The notes beneath the pieces are model-generated. The model was not told where the DNA came from and ran no database searches. It worked only from the letters and a program-made list of their open reading frames with translations. The position numbers and the translations under genes are program-made. From Gonium pectorale (lineage: Eukaryota > Chlorophyta > Chlorophyceae > Chlamydomonadales > Volvocaceae), in contig LSYV01000021.1 of NCBI GenBank assembly GCA_001584585.1, forward strand, positions 814,340 through 878,339: a DNA stretch of 64,000 bases. Direction: 5' to 3'. Below are positions 23,893 through 35,539 of the stretch, one piece after another (within the stretch, counting starts at the first letter, position 1; every line of letters begins with the position of its first letter).

Positions 23893-26330
23893 ATGGCGGG
23901 CATCAGGCGTGTTGCGCCGGTGGTCGGGGGTGGCGGGCTAGGGCGCCGTATTGCCGACGACAATGCCTGCGTGCGTGCCGACGACAGGGCCGCTCTCGAG
24001 TCCCTGGTCGACGAGGTCTATCAGCTCTTTGCGACCGGCAACGTGCAGCCATAGGGCAGCGGCAGCCCGCTTGCCACGGCACCCGGCCATTCGGCGCTGC
24101 TGCGCCTCCTCGGCGCGGCCCAACAGATCCCCGTCGGCGACTGCATCGCGGGTCCCGCCGCCGCCGATGGCAACGCGCGCGGCCTCCGCGCAAGCGTAGC
24201 AGTTCGGACCGTCGGCTCGGTTGGTGCCCTGGCTTTAAGCACAAGTGAGGCGACCAGCCGCGCACCCCTGCCGGCACAGGCTGGCAGCGGTACAGACGCA
24301 GGCGCTGCACGCCGCCAGCCGCCAGCTCACGGCGCTTGGAGAGGCGCTGGCCTCGACGGCCGTAGCGGCGGCTGGAGAGGCGGGCGGAATGGCGGGGGCT
24401 GGTGCACTGGCGGACGACAAAGAGGCCGTCGACACGGCAACGCCTTTGCTGCACTTCACCTACTCTTTCCTGAACGCCCTCATCTACTCCCTGCCACCGG
24501 GGGTGCCCGAGCCGCTGCACGCGGCTCCGCCCGACCAGCCCCTGGTCGCCGTGCTCGCGGAGGCGCTGGAGGCTTCACAGGTCCTGAATCACGCGGCGAG
24601 GGTGCTGCTGCTGCTGGTGATGCTGGTGGGGATGAGCGGCCCGCTCCCCGCCGGAAGGATGCGCGTCTTCGTTCTCTTCAAGATTGTGCACACAAAACTC
24701 GCCCTGCTCGGTTCCGGGTACCGGTACTGCTGCTCCACCGCCGCCGCCACCGCCGCCACGGGCGCGCGGCTGCGCAGGGCGCTGTGCGGCCGCTGCGTGA
24801 CGCACGCGGCGTTGTGCCTGGGGCTGATGGAGGCAGCTCGTACGGCTTGGATGACATGGTACGATGGCCGCCGTGCGGGCCGTCGCCGCCGATTGCCGCA
24901 TCAGTAGCTGCAGCATCGGCAGCTCCGCCGCGGCCTCCATGCATCGCCCCGAACTCGACACCAGCCAAGGACAAGCTGCTCTAATGGCTATGGCGCTTCA
25001 AATACTCGTCATTAGCGCCGCAGCCCCGACGCCTCCCGCGCGCCCATGTCGGCGCGGCGCCTTCTCCATCGCGTTGCACGCTGGCCGGCTGGACGTAAGA
25101 ACGGTGCTGCCACGGCGAGCGCCGGCAGGAGCGGCCAGCAGCTGCTGCCGCTGACGGCGCCGACCTGCATAAGTACGGGGTTCCTGGCAACAACAGCATT
25201 CGACGTCGCCGCCCTCCAGCTCTACCCCCCGGACCCCTCCGGGGGATGGTCGGCGGCCACGGACTCGGAGGCGGAGCTTGAGCTGTGGCGCCTGGGGGTG
25301 TCGGCGCGTCGGTGGGACCTGCCGTGGGTCGAGGTGCGGAACTGCTGCTGCTGCCTCGAGGAGGCGTGGCGCAGGGCAGAGATGGGGAGCGTGCTGGCAG
25401 CGAACCCAGGTGAGGGCTAGATATCGCATGTCTAGGTGAGGACCCCCATGCATGCATATTTCCGTGCTGGCTTGTTTATCGAGCTAGGTATCTGTGGTGC
25501 ACACGTGCGGCGTACTGTGAGCGTCTGAACTTGTGCGCCACAAGAGGAACTTACCAGCCGGCGGGTGTCGCCTGTCTCATCTTGGCAAACATGAGTATGC
25601 TTCCCGTTACCATCGGTCTCCTGCGGTTGACTGCAGGTGCAGATTCGCTCCGCCTGCTTTTGTCACCGTCGCGCCCAGTGGCTGCGGCGCTGTCCGGCGG
25701 CCTGCTGCCCTGGCTCCAGTTCCTCCTCCATAGCGCCGGCCGCGACCCGGGCGGCTGGCAGGCGGCCGCCGTGGGGGAGCTGGCTTGGCTTGGGCACCCT
25801 TTGGCGCCGCTGCTGGCCTACGGCGACGCGGCCGAGACGGCGGCGCTGGTGGCGATGCTGGCCAAGCTGCTGCGCCGAGCTCAGGCTGACACATTGCACG
25901 TCGAGGGCGTTTGGGACTCACTCTTTCACACCGACCTGTCCTTGGTATCTGGCCTGAACGCATCCCCTATGGGCGCTCAGAACTGTTCCCAGGACCAGCA
26001 AGCGGCCGAGGGTGCGCCAGGGCCGGCTGGGCCGGCCGGCGGCGGAGGCAACCGGGCGGGCGATGACGAGGCGGCGCCAGAGCCTGCCTCCCCCGCCTCG
26101 CAGCAGCTCGCATACCTCCTGAGCCTCGCCGCCTGCCATTGGCTGCCGCCGCTGTCGCGCCTAGCGCAGGCGGCACTCACGCCTCAGCCCCTGTGCGCGG
26201 ACCCGGCACGCGGCGCCGGCTCGGGCGACATTGGTGGCGGCGGTTGCGGCGATGCAAGCGGCATTGCATCTCTGACGGCGGCGAGCCTCCTCTTGTCCGC
26301 GTCGCTGGCGTCGGTGCCGCTGCTGAGGCT
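23893..26330 (+). pseudogene. MYND-family copy 3, broken, 3' half lost
   Basis: Exon 1 starts at a family-type ATG (MAGIRRVAPVV) but has a TAG at codon 54 (24052-24054), where other copies have CAG. The RKLxxALDTLS region is missing, a frameshift follows, and a second frame carries TQALHAASRQLTALGEAL to CVTHAALCLGL. A deletion near 24830 breaks the frame again. The exon 1 tail (25200-25409), the donor CCCAG/GTGAGG and a 233-bp intron are recognisable. Exon 2 begins at 25643 (DSLRLLLSPSRPV) and stays open to about 26330. There it switches abruptly to exon 1 sequence of another copy, so the distal part of exon 2 with the zinc finger is gone. Confidence 0.82.
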
Positions 26331-26560
26331 TGGACGAGATGCCCTCGTGAACGCCCTCATCTGCTCCCTGCCACCGGGGCTGCCCGAGCCGCTGCACGCG
26401 GCCCCGCCCGACCAGCCCCTGGTCGCCGAGCTCGCGGAGGCGCTGGAGGCGCCTCACAGGTCCTGGATCACGCGGCGCGGGTGGTGCTGCTGGCGCTGGC
26501 GAGGTTCAACGGCCCACTCCCTGCCACACGTGCGCGAATCTTTGGACTATTCATCAAATT

Positions 26561-28148
26561 AAGGCTTAGGCCTGGAGGGGCGAAGCCCCGGAAGGGCTAA
26601 GCAGAGTTCTGTACGGAAGTCGTATAGCTGTCCTGAGCTTAGCGCTGCTCGCTCTCCCTGTTCGGCATTCTGCCTTCACAGTTGAGAGCTTGCATCGCTT
26701 GCGAGCTGACTCACTTCCCTCCCTTTTGTCGCCGAGCCTCCCGGCTCTGTCCCACCCGTTCGCAGCCCTCGGAGCGGCGGCGCATCCGCACGGCGAGCGA
26801 CCCCTGCCGGACACCGGGCGCGGGTTTTGGGTCGGGGGGGGGGCTTCGCGGGTTTCCGGCGCGCCCGGGCGGACGGCCGTATGGTCCCCGCCCGGTTCGG
26901 AGCGTGGCTGGTGGGGGAGGTNNNNNNNNNNNNNNNNNNNNNNNNNNNNNNNNNNNNNNNNNNNNNNNNNNNNNNNNNNNNNNNNNNNNNNNNNNNNNNN
27001 NNNNNNNNNNNNNNNNNNNNNNNNNNNNNNNNNNNNNNNNNNNNNNNNNNNNNNNNNNNNNNNNNNNNNNNNNNNNNNNNNNNNNNNNNNNNNNNNNNNN
27101 NNNNNNNNNNNNNNNNNNNNNNNNNNNNNNNNNNNNNNNNNNNNNNNNNNNNNNNNNNNNNNNNNNNNNNNNNNNNNNNNNNNNNNNNNNNNNNNNNNNN
27201 NNNNNNNNNNNNNNNNNNNNNNNNNNNNNNNNNNNNNNNNNNNNNNNNNNNNNNNNNNNNNNNNNNNNNNNNNNNNNNNNNNNNNNNNNNNNNNNNNNNN
27301 NNNNNNNNNNNNNNNNNNNNNNNNNNNNNNNNNNNNNNNNNNNNNNNNNNNNNNNNNNNNNNNNNNNNNNNNNNNNNNNNNNNNNNNNNNNNNNNNNNNN
27401 NNNNNNNNNNNNNNNNNNNNNNNNNNNNNNNNNNNNNNNNNNNNNNNNNNNNNNNNNNNNNNNNNNNNNNNNNNNNNNNNNNNNNNNNNNNNNNNNNNNN
27501 NNNNNNNNNNNNNNNNNNNNNNNNNNNNNNNNNNNNNNNNNNNNNNNNNNNNNNNNNNNNNNNNNNNNNNNNNNNNNNNNNNNNNNNNNNNNNNNNNNNN
27601 NNNNNNNNNNNNNNNNNNNNNNNNNNNNNNNNNNNNNNNNNNNNNNNNNNNNNNNNNNNNNNNNNNNNNNNNNNNNNNNNGCGTGCTTCGTTTCAGGAAC
27701 CTGGGGTGGCCGGGCCGCGCACCTGCCTGGTGCGCGGCGCGCGGCAGCCGCCGGTGCTGGCGGCTTGGGGTTCGGGTCGGCCGGTCTCTGCTGGCCGGTG
27801 GGTGTTCGGTCGGGCCTCGGGCGCGGGCGCCCGACGTCGTTGTTCCGTTTTGGCGCGCTGGTTTGCGCTGTGTGGCGCCGGCGGGTTCCGGCTGGTCGTG
27901 GCGGTCGGCTGCGTCCGGTTTTCCTGCTTGGCAGCCTGCGGGGGCGTTTGGCTCGCCGCCGGCGCCACTGGGTTTTTTGGCTGGTTGCCGCTGTTGCGCT
28001 CGCCGCGCTTGCTGCGCTTCTTGCGCTCGCTGCGCGTGTTTGCTCTCTCTGCTGTGTAAAGGTCCTCTTCAATGCCTTGGGGTCCGGTTGCCTCCACCGG
28101 GTCATCACCGAATTGCATTAAAGCGAGGGACAGCTACTGTAGTACAGA
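26561..28148. mobile_element. Insertion of unknown type inside MYND copy 4
   Basis: The exon 1 homology breaks after TTCATCAAATT (26560) and resumes at about 28149, so about 1,590 bp (including the gap) has been inserted. The visible ends are not MYND-like. The left end holds the palindrome GGGGCGAAGCCCC (26577-26589); I see no matching terminal inverted repeat and no clear target-site duplication. The right end before 28060 is G/C/T-rich with repeated GCGCTCGC-like runs. No transposase or reverse transcriptase is readable, and most of the insert is hidden by the gap. A non-autonomous transposon is the simplest reading. Confidence 0.45.
26922..27680. other. Assembly gap (759 N)
   Basis: This is a run of undetermined bases. 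Open frames that span it are meaningless. Confidence 0.99.
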
Positions 28149-28480
28149 ACTGCATGCAAATCTCCGCGTGCTTGGTTCCGATTGCTGCTGCTCCACCGAC
28201 GCCGCCACCGCCGCCACGGGCGCGCGGCTGCGCAGGGCGCTGTGCGGCCGCTGCGTGACGCATGCGGCGTTGTGCCTGGGGCTCTCTACCCTTGTGTCTG
28301 CTGACGGAGGCAGCTTGTACGGCTTGGACGAGATTGTACTGATGCCGTCTGTACGGGCCGTCTCCGGCGAGTACCACGGCGCTAGCAGCAGCAATCCAGA
28401 CGGTGTCGCCGCGGCCTCCAGGCAGGGCCCCAATCTCAGCACCAATCCCAAAGCAAATGCCGTGACGGCCATAGCGAAGC

Positions 28481-29215
28481 CCTCACGTCATATCCCATAC
28501 GGTACACTCTCCGCCATCCCCGGCCGTGGCGAGCTGGCGACCTCCCTTTGGGGCTAACGGTCCTTATTGATGGGCGCGCGAACAGCAGCTACCTCTCCAT
28601 TAGCGCATGAGCGAATGCCCGTCCACCCAACCCTTCATGCGCAAATCCGTGAGGGCGATCTATCCCTCCCTATGTCTGCCCTTTCTCGCCTCTCCGCCTG
28701 TAACCTTTCCACAGGTAAACACAACGCCCCGGCCTATCCATCTGCCGTTCAACCCCTTCGCCTCGGGTAGGCAGCATCGACGCACGGGCAACCACCCATG
28801 TGTTAGTGGCAGGTGGGGGGAAGGCAAGTAACGCGGGGCAGGCACTCATACATAGGGTCGCTGTCGGTGTTTCGCAATGACGTCGCACCGCCGCTGCGCC
28901 GGTCTTGGGTTCCCGGGCGCGCCCGTCACACCTGGGCCCAACCTGGCAGACCCGTATAGCAGCGGCTGAGAGCTCCTTTACGAAGTCCGCCCTGTGTCTG
29001 ACTCTCCACGACGTGTATGTGTCCCGTGGGTCATACGTACACATTTCAGCACAGCCAGAATTTCCCAGTGGCAATACGCATAACGTACAGAAGATACCAG
29101 CCCTTATTTGCAAGAATTGATGTAGAAAGCCGGGCGCCCAAAGAATGTAGAATAGAAGCTCAGGCCCTTTTGGCGTCAAGGCCGCTGCATCTTCAGGCGT
29201 TCTGCATCGGACATA
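28481..29215 (+). repeat. Upstream duplication block A, copy 1
   Basis: This block is near-identical to 43850-44576, with the same order of landmarks (CTAACGGTCCTTATTGATNGGCGCG, CTCTCCATTAGCGCATGAGCG, CTGTAACCTTTCCACAGG). Both end at the ATG of a MYND copy, so promoter and gene were duplicated together. It also contains the conserved element at 29021-29070. Confidence 0.85.
29021..29070 (+). promoter_or_regulatory. Conserved upstream element of the MYND copy at 29216
   Basis: GTCCCGTGGGTC is followed by ACACATTTCAG and CAGCCAG, 146-195 bp before the ATG. It is the same ordered block as upstream of MYND copies 1 and 2. Confidence 0.45.
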
Positions 29216-32200
29216 ATGGCGAGCAGCAGGCGTGCTGCGCCGGCGGTCCGGGGCGACGGCCGAGGGCGTCGAGCCGACCAAGGCGCCCCCGACGACGAGG
29301 CTGACCGCCCGCCTGCCGACATTAGGGCCGCTCTTGTGTCCCTGAACCAGGAGGTCGATCAGCTCTTTGCGCCCGGCAACGCGCAGCAGCAGGGCAGCGG
29401 CAGCCCGCTTGCCACGGCGGGCACTTCGCGGCTCCGGAAGCTCAAGAAGGCTCTGGATACGCTTTCGGACTTCTCGCGTACAGCGGCCTACACGCCCGGA
29501 GCCGCGGCCTTCGTGCTGGATCGGGGCCCCGGTCGCTCGGCGCTGCTGCGCCTCCTTGCCGCTGCACTACGACTCCCCATCAGCGACTGGATCGCCGGTT
29601 TCGCCGCTGCGGATGGTGGCGCAGGCCACCTTCGCGCAAACGTTGCTCTCCGGACCGTCAGCTGTGTAGTTGCGCTGACACGGCACGGACGCGGAATTAT
29701 CGGTTCTGTGCCTCAAGCGTTTCTCCGCGCATCTGTACGGACGCAGGCGCTGCACGCCGCCAGCCGCCAGCTCGCAACGTTGGGGCAGTTGCTTGCACCT
29801 GCGCCCGTGGCCGCTGGAGAGGCGGGTGGAGAGGCGGAAGGAGTGGCGGGGCCTGATGAGCCGCCGGGCGGCAAGCAGGCCGTCATTGACACGGCAACGC
29901 CTTTGCTGCACTTCATCTATGCCTTCCTGTACACCCTCATCTGGTCCCTTCCACCGGGGCCGCCCGAGCCGCTGCACGCGGCCCCGCCCGACCAGCCCCT
30001 GGTCGCCGAGCTCGCGGAGGCGCTGGAGTCCTCACAGGTCCTGGAGCATGCTGCGCGGGTGGTGCTGCTGGCGCTGGCGAGGTTCAGCGGCCCACTCCCC
30101 GCCACACGTGCGCGAATCTTCGGACTATTCATCACAGTGCAAGCAAACGTCGCCATGCTGGCTTCCGGGTACTGCTGCTCCACCGACGCCGCCACCGCCG
30201 CCACGGGCGCGCGGCTGCACAGGGCGCTGTGCGGCCGCTGCGTGACGCACGCGGCGCTTTGCCTAGGGCTCTCATCCCTCGTGGCAGCGGATGGAGGCAG
30301 CTCGTACGGCTTGGACGAGATTGTACGGATGCCTTCCGTACGGTCCGTCGCCGGCGATTACCACAGTGACAGCAGCAACAACAGCAGCAGCAGCAGCAGG
30401 GTCGCCGCGGGCTCCAGGCAGGGTCACGACCTCAACACCAATCCCGAATTAGATGCCCTAACAAGCATGACGCTTCAGCTGCTCATCTCTGACGTTGCCG
30501 CCCCGAGCCCTCCCGCGCGCCCCTGCCGGCGGGGCGCCTTCTTACTCGCCCTGCGCGCTGGCCGGCTGGGCGTCGAGTCCGCAGCGGCTGTGTCTCATCT
30601 AGACGTCGCGTTCAGGACGGTTGCTGCCTGCGAGGGTGGAAGCGGCCATCAGTCTCCAGCGCAAGCGGCGCCGACTGGCACAGGGGCTGGGGGTCTGGCA
30701 ATAAGAGCGTTTGGGGCCGCCCGCCAGAACCTCTACCCCCCGGACCCCATCGGGGGCTGGTCGGCCGCCACGGATGCGGAGGCGGAGGTGGAGCTGTGGC
30801 GCCTGGGGGTGTCCGGACTCCGGTGGGCCCTGCCGTGGGCCGAGGAGGCTCGGGCTCGGGATTACTGCCACAGCCTCGAGGCTGCCTGGCACAGCGCGGA
30901 GCTGGGGAGCGGCTGGATGGCCAGCGGAGGTGAGGGCTGCTTTATGTATGGCAGGGATCGGAACATCCGTGCCAAACTGCTTCCAACCCCTATAATTTAG
31001 ATAGGTGCGTTCGTGGGCAGTGGCGTCAGCAGTCGGAATCCGTGCACCGTGGGAGAGAGAGTCAAGCTAGAGGGTTTCTCGTTCGCCGTATTGTGGGGGA
31101 CCATACTATGCCGGGTTGTTGACTGTCGGTCTGGCGCGGGCACACCAGTCTGCCGCTAGCGAAGGGGCGACTATCAGTGCCATGCCTATGTAGCCAGCCG
31201 CCACCATGGGTTCTGCGGTTATTGCACTTGCAGATCCGCTCCGCCTGCCCCCATCCCCGCCGCGCCCCGTGGCTGCGGCGCTGGCGGGCGGCCTGCTGCC
31301 CTGCCTCGAGTACCTTCTCCGCAGCGCCGGCCGCGACCCGGGCGGCTGGCAGGCGGCCGCCGTGGGGGAGCTGGCGTGGCTCGGCCGGCATATGGAGCTG
31401 CTGCTGGCGTACGGCGACGTTGGCGAGGCGGCGGCGCTGGTAGCGACTCTGGGCAAGCTGCTCCGCCGAGCCCTGACCGACCCACGGCTCGTCGAGGGGA
31501 TTTCGGACTCACAGAGCACCTTTTGGCAGGCCGTCCCGTTGATGGTGTTCGGCCCGCTCAAGGGCGATCAGAACCTTTCCCAGGACCAGCCGGCCCACGA
31601 GAGGGCGCTAGAGGCCGCTGGGACGGAGCCGGAGGCAGCAGCCCCGGGCGTTGTAGATGCAGCGCCAGGGCCTGCCTCCCCTGCTTCGCAGCAGCTCGCT
31701 TCCCTGTTGAGCTTCGCCGCCTGCCGCTGGCTGCCGCCGCTGTCGCGCCTGGCGCAGCATTCACTCAGAGCGGACATACGACGCGTCGACGGCTCGGGCG
31801 ACAGTGGACGAGGCGGTGGCGGCAGCAGCGGCGCGAGCGGCATTACATATCTAACGGCGAGCCTCCTCTTGTCCGCGTCGCTGTCGTGGGTGCCGCTGCT
31901 GAGGGCGTGCTGCGGCCCGCAAGCAGCGCACCGGGCGCCTGCCCCCGAGGGCGCCGACGGCAGTGAGGGGGGCGGCAGTGGCGATGACGGCGGCTGGCGT
32001 GTGCTGCTGCTGGAGGAGGCGGAGACAGTGCCGCTGTTGGGCGTTGCCTTGGACTTATCACCGAAGCTGGAGGCCACGGGCCTGGATAACGGCCTTGTGC
32101 CTGGGCCATTGTTACAGCAAGTGGCACGCTGCAGCTGCCACTTGGCTGCGCTGCTGCTAGCGGGCACGGTGCGGGGTGCGGCACCGGATGCCGCGGGGCC

Positions 32201-32738
32201 GAGCAGCGGCGGCGCAAGTGGTAGCGCTGTTGGGGCCGAAAAGCGTGCAGGCAGTGGACAGGACGGCAGCAGCGGCACAGGCCCCGGCTTGCGACCGCCT
32301 TTCCTGGCCCCGCCGTGGCAGCCGGAGCTCCTGCGGGGCTTGGGGATGCAGCTCCGTGCGCATGAGTCGCCGGCGGAGGCGGCGACGGAAGCGGAGGCGT
32401 TTGAGACCCTGGCGGCGGCGATGGACCGCTGGGCTGGAGAGGAGGTCGACGAGGAGGGTGGCGACGGCGGGGCTGCTCCGGTACTCGAACCGGTCTTGGA
32501 TCCCGCCCTGCTTCGCCTCGCCTCGGCAATGCCGACACCTGCCGCCGCCCGCCGCCTGCTGCGCACGTGCGCCAACCCCGGCTGCGCCAACCTGGACGGC
32601 GACAGCGAGGTGGGGCTGCGGCTGACGCCCTGCGCGGGCTGCGGCGAGGCGGCGTACTGCTGCCGTGACTGCTGGACGGCGCACTGGCAGGCGGGGCACC
32701 GGGCGGCGTGTGCGCGGCGGCTGGGCAAGGGCGGATAG
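29216..32738 (+). CDS. MYND zinc-finger protein, copy 5 (intact)
   Basis: The exons are 29216-30929 and 31234-32738, joined in phase 1 (GGAG/GTGAGG ... TTGCAG/ATCCGC), giving 1,072 residues. The start MASSRRAAPAV is shared with the copy at 44577. The body is helical and Ala/Leu-rich with recurring signatures (TQALHAASRQLA, HAAPPDQPLVAELAEALE, SSYGLDEIVRMPSVR, LYPPDP, GRDPGGWQAAAV) and a short Ser/Asn run near residue 385. The C-terminal MYND finger (about 1017-1064) has all ligands: C-x4-C, CAGC, YCCRDC, HWQAGHRAAC. Retention of the 304-bp intron would add about 20 residues after exon 1 and drop the finger. The exon body has no named domain that I can identify; an ARM-like helical fold is a guess. 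Confidence 0.9.
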
Positions 32739-33540
32739 ACGTTAGGGGCTTGGTTCATGTCAAGGACTCTGAGGCTGCGGGATGGCGGTCGTGCGCCTAC
32801 CATTAAGCTTCCATGTGTCAGGCATGTACAAAGGCCGGTTCGAACCGCATCTGGTGCCCCAAACAGCCTGCGCGTTTGTAGCTTTTCAGCATGCCTTGGG
32901 GCACAAATGTTGCCTGCGCGGGGTTGGGCAGGTGGGAGCCAGGGCGATGTTGGGCACGCACGTGGGATCTAGCTAGGCGTGGTTGATGGATATGCAGTCA
33001 CGTGACAGTTGCTTCTGGTGTTCTTAAGGACCTGCGCAGTTGCATCTTGGAACGTAGATGGTATCGGGAGGGTCAGGGTGCGTGGTCTCGGCGTCAGCGG
33101 TACTGTTGGGTACGGTGCACCTCCAGGGCCCTTCGAGTCCCAGGCCCTGGAGTGCCCTTGACGGAGTCTGTCACCACTTTTCCGGTGACGGCGGGACGCA
33201 ATTGCTATTGTGGCGTGGCGGCACTGCCAGGCGACGACTGTTCCGTGGTCCGCAGATTTGGTGGCGGTTAGTGGGCACGTCCGTCACGCTGCGGGTGCCA
33301 TCGTCCGCACCGCCACCGGTAGCTGCTGTTAGCAGGGCACCTAGGTTCCCCCTAATTCGTGCGGAAACCGTCGTGTTTCGGTCTTCACGCGGCCGCAAGC
33401 CACGAGCGGCTATCGGCTGTGTGGATGGGCGTGGAGCCGGGGTTAGGGCTTGAACGTGGGATGTGATCTGGCGAGGAACACGCTAGGGATGGGCAGACAG
33501 GCGTCGTGCACGTCAGTGCAGTTCGGTAGTACGGCAGTAC
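32739..33540 (+). repeat. Downstream duplication block, copy 1
   Basis: It is nearly identical to 48104-48910 downstream of the MYND copy at 44577; the first part also matches 40170-40330 downstream of the copy at 36711. Landmarks are CACGTGACAGTTGCTTCTGG and GACGGAGTCTGTCACCACTT. It should contain the 3'UTR. Confidence 0.8.
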
Positions 33541-33819
33541 GAGGCCGGTGGATTTTGAGCTAATTTTGCGAGTTCCCTTTTTACAGATGTGACAGCTCCG
33601 TGCCGAACTGCGCCAAGCTACGTTCTGGCCAGTCCCGGCGCGGTGGCTCAGGGCCCGCCCCCCCCCATCCCCCGCAGGAGACACTCTTCCCTGCTTGCAG
33701 GCGTGCTTGCAAGTACCCTCCCCCGCGGCGGAGTCTCGACGAAGCGACGCGAGACGTAATGCTGGAACCCAAAATTTGTTGCTGTCAAAGGGTTGCTGTG
33801 TCGCGTTGCATGCGTGTGG

Positions 33820-35539
33820 TACACCGACGGATGCGGAGGCGGAGGTGGAGCTGTTGGCGTCTGGGATGCCCGGACTCCGGTGAGCCCTGACGTGGGTTGA
33901 GGAGGCTCGGGCTCGGGCTTACTGCCACAGCCTCGAAGTTGCCTGGCACAGGGCGGAGCTGGGGAGCGGCCGGATGGCCAGCTGCTTTGAGGCCTGCTTT
34001 ATGTATGGCAGGGAGTGGGACGTCCGTGCCAAACTGCTTCCAACCCCTATAATGTCGATAGGTGCGTTCGTGGGCAGTGGCGTCAGCAGTCGGGCCCATG
34101 CACCGCAGGAGAGAGATTTAAGCCGGAAGGATTGTCGTTCGCTGTCGTCTAAAGGATCACACTATGTTGAATTGTTTAGGGGCTGGTCAGGGCACACGGG
34201 GTTGTCGCTAGCCCCCGCCGCCGCTGTGCCCAGTAGCTGTGGCGGTGTCCGGCGCTGGTGGCGACTCTGGGAAAGCTGCTCCGCCGAGCCATGACCGACC
34301 CACGGCTCGTTGAGGGCGTTTGAAACTCACAGAACACCTTCTGGCAGGCCGTCCCGATGGTGTTCGGCCCGCTCAAGGGTGATCAGAACTTTTCTCAAGA
34401 CCAGCCGGCCCCCGAGGGGACGCTAGAGGCAGCTGGGCCGGAGCCGGAGGCAGCAGCCGCGGGCGTTGCAGAGTCAGCGCCAGGGCTCGCCTCCCCCGCT
34501 TCGCAGCAGCTGACTTCCCTGTTGAGCTTCGCCGCCTGCCGCTGGCTGCCGCCGCTGTCGCGCCTGGCGCAGGAGTAACTCAGAGCGGACATACGCGGCG
34601 ACGGTGATGGTCATGGTGGCGGTTGTAGCAGCAGCGGGCGGTGGAGACATTGACCCGGCGACGGCGAGCCTCCTCTTGTCAGCGTCGCTGTCGTGGGTGC
34701 CGCTGCTGAGGGCATACTGTGGCCCGCAAGCAGCGCACCGGGCGCCTGGCCCCGAGGGCCCCGGCGGCAGTGAGGGGGGCGGCTGTGGCGATGACGGCGG
34801 CTGCCATGCGCTGCTGCTGGAGGCGGCCGGGGCGGTACCGCTGTTAGGCGTTGTCCTGGAGTTCCTGCCAGAGCTGGAGGCCGCGGGTCTGAGCAACCGC
34901 CTGCCGCTGCTGTTGAAGTTCCAGGCACGCTGCAGCGGCCACTTGGCTGCGCTGCTGCTAGCGGACACGGCGCGGGGTGCGGCACCGGATGCCGCGGGGC
35001 CGAGCAGCGGCGGCGCAAGAGGTAGCGCTGTTGGGGCCGGCAAGCGTGCAGGCAGTGGACAGGCCGACAGCAGCGGCACAGGCCCCGGCTTGCGACCACA
35101 ACTCCCGGCCCCGCCGTGGCAGCTGGAGCTCCTGCAGCTCGGCTTGGGGGTGCAGCCCCGCGCGCATGAGTCGCCGGCGGAGGCGGCGACGGAGGCGAAG
35201 GCGGTTGAGGCCCTGGCGATGGCGAACGACCGCTGGGCTGGAGAGGAGATGGAGGGCGGGGAGGATGGCGGCGGCGTGGCTGCTCCGGTACTCGAACCAG
35301 TCTTGGCTCCCGTCCTGCTTCGTCTCGCCTCGGCCATGCCGCCTCCTGCCGCCGCCCGCCGCCTGCTGCGCACGTGCGCCAACCCCGGCTGCGCCAACCT
35401 GGACGGCGACAGCGAGGCGGGGCTGCGACTGACGCCCTGCGCGGGCTGCGACGTGGCGGCGTACTGCTGCCGTGACTGTTGCGCACTGGCGGGTGGGTAC
35501 CGGGCGGCGTGCGCACGGTGGCTGGGCGTGGGCGGTTAG
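33820..35539 (+). pseudogene. MYND-family copy 6, truncated and broken
   Basis: Only the last ~165 bp of exon 1 is present (33820-33985, GGATGCGGAGGCGGAGGTGG onward), with in-frame stops. The family intron is recognisable after it. Exon 2 lacks its start and begins near 34250. It has a TGA at 34321 in the GLV/GV-W segment and a TAA at 34576 where intact copies read His-Ser. After 34604 the frame is open to 35539. The zinc finger is damaged: the region YCCRDCWTAHWRAGHR is shortened to YCCRDC-CALAGGYR, losing the histidine ligand. It resembles the copies at 29216 and 44577 most closely. Confidence 0.85.

Larger units (their letters stand above)
26331..28480 (+). pseudogene. MYND-family copy 4, exon 1 fragments split by an insertion
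   Basis: The left fragment (26331-26560) carries exon 1 sequence NALICSLPPGLPEPLHAA with a frameshift after ALEA, and stops after the RIFGLFI region. The right fragment (28149-28480) resumes with CCSTDAATAATGARLRRALCG and continues to NAVTAIAKPS. It then runs into the block that precedes the copies at 29216 and 44577. The 5' part of exon 1 and all of exon 2 are absent. Between the fragments lies about 1.6 kb of unrelated sequence with an assembly gap. Confidence 0.78.

Noticed and set aside
26682..28258. Long frames across the N gap on both strands
   Set aside because: Their length comes from the undetermined bases; the real ends show no protein pattern.
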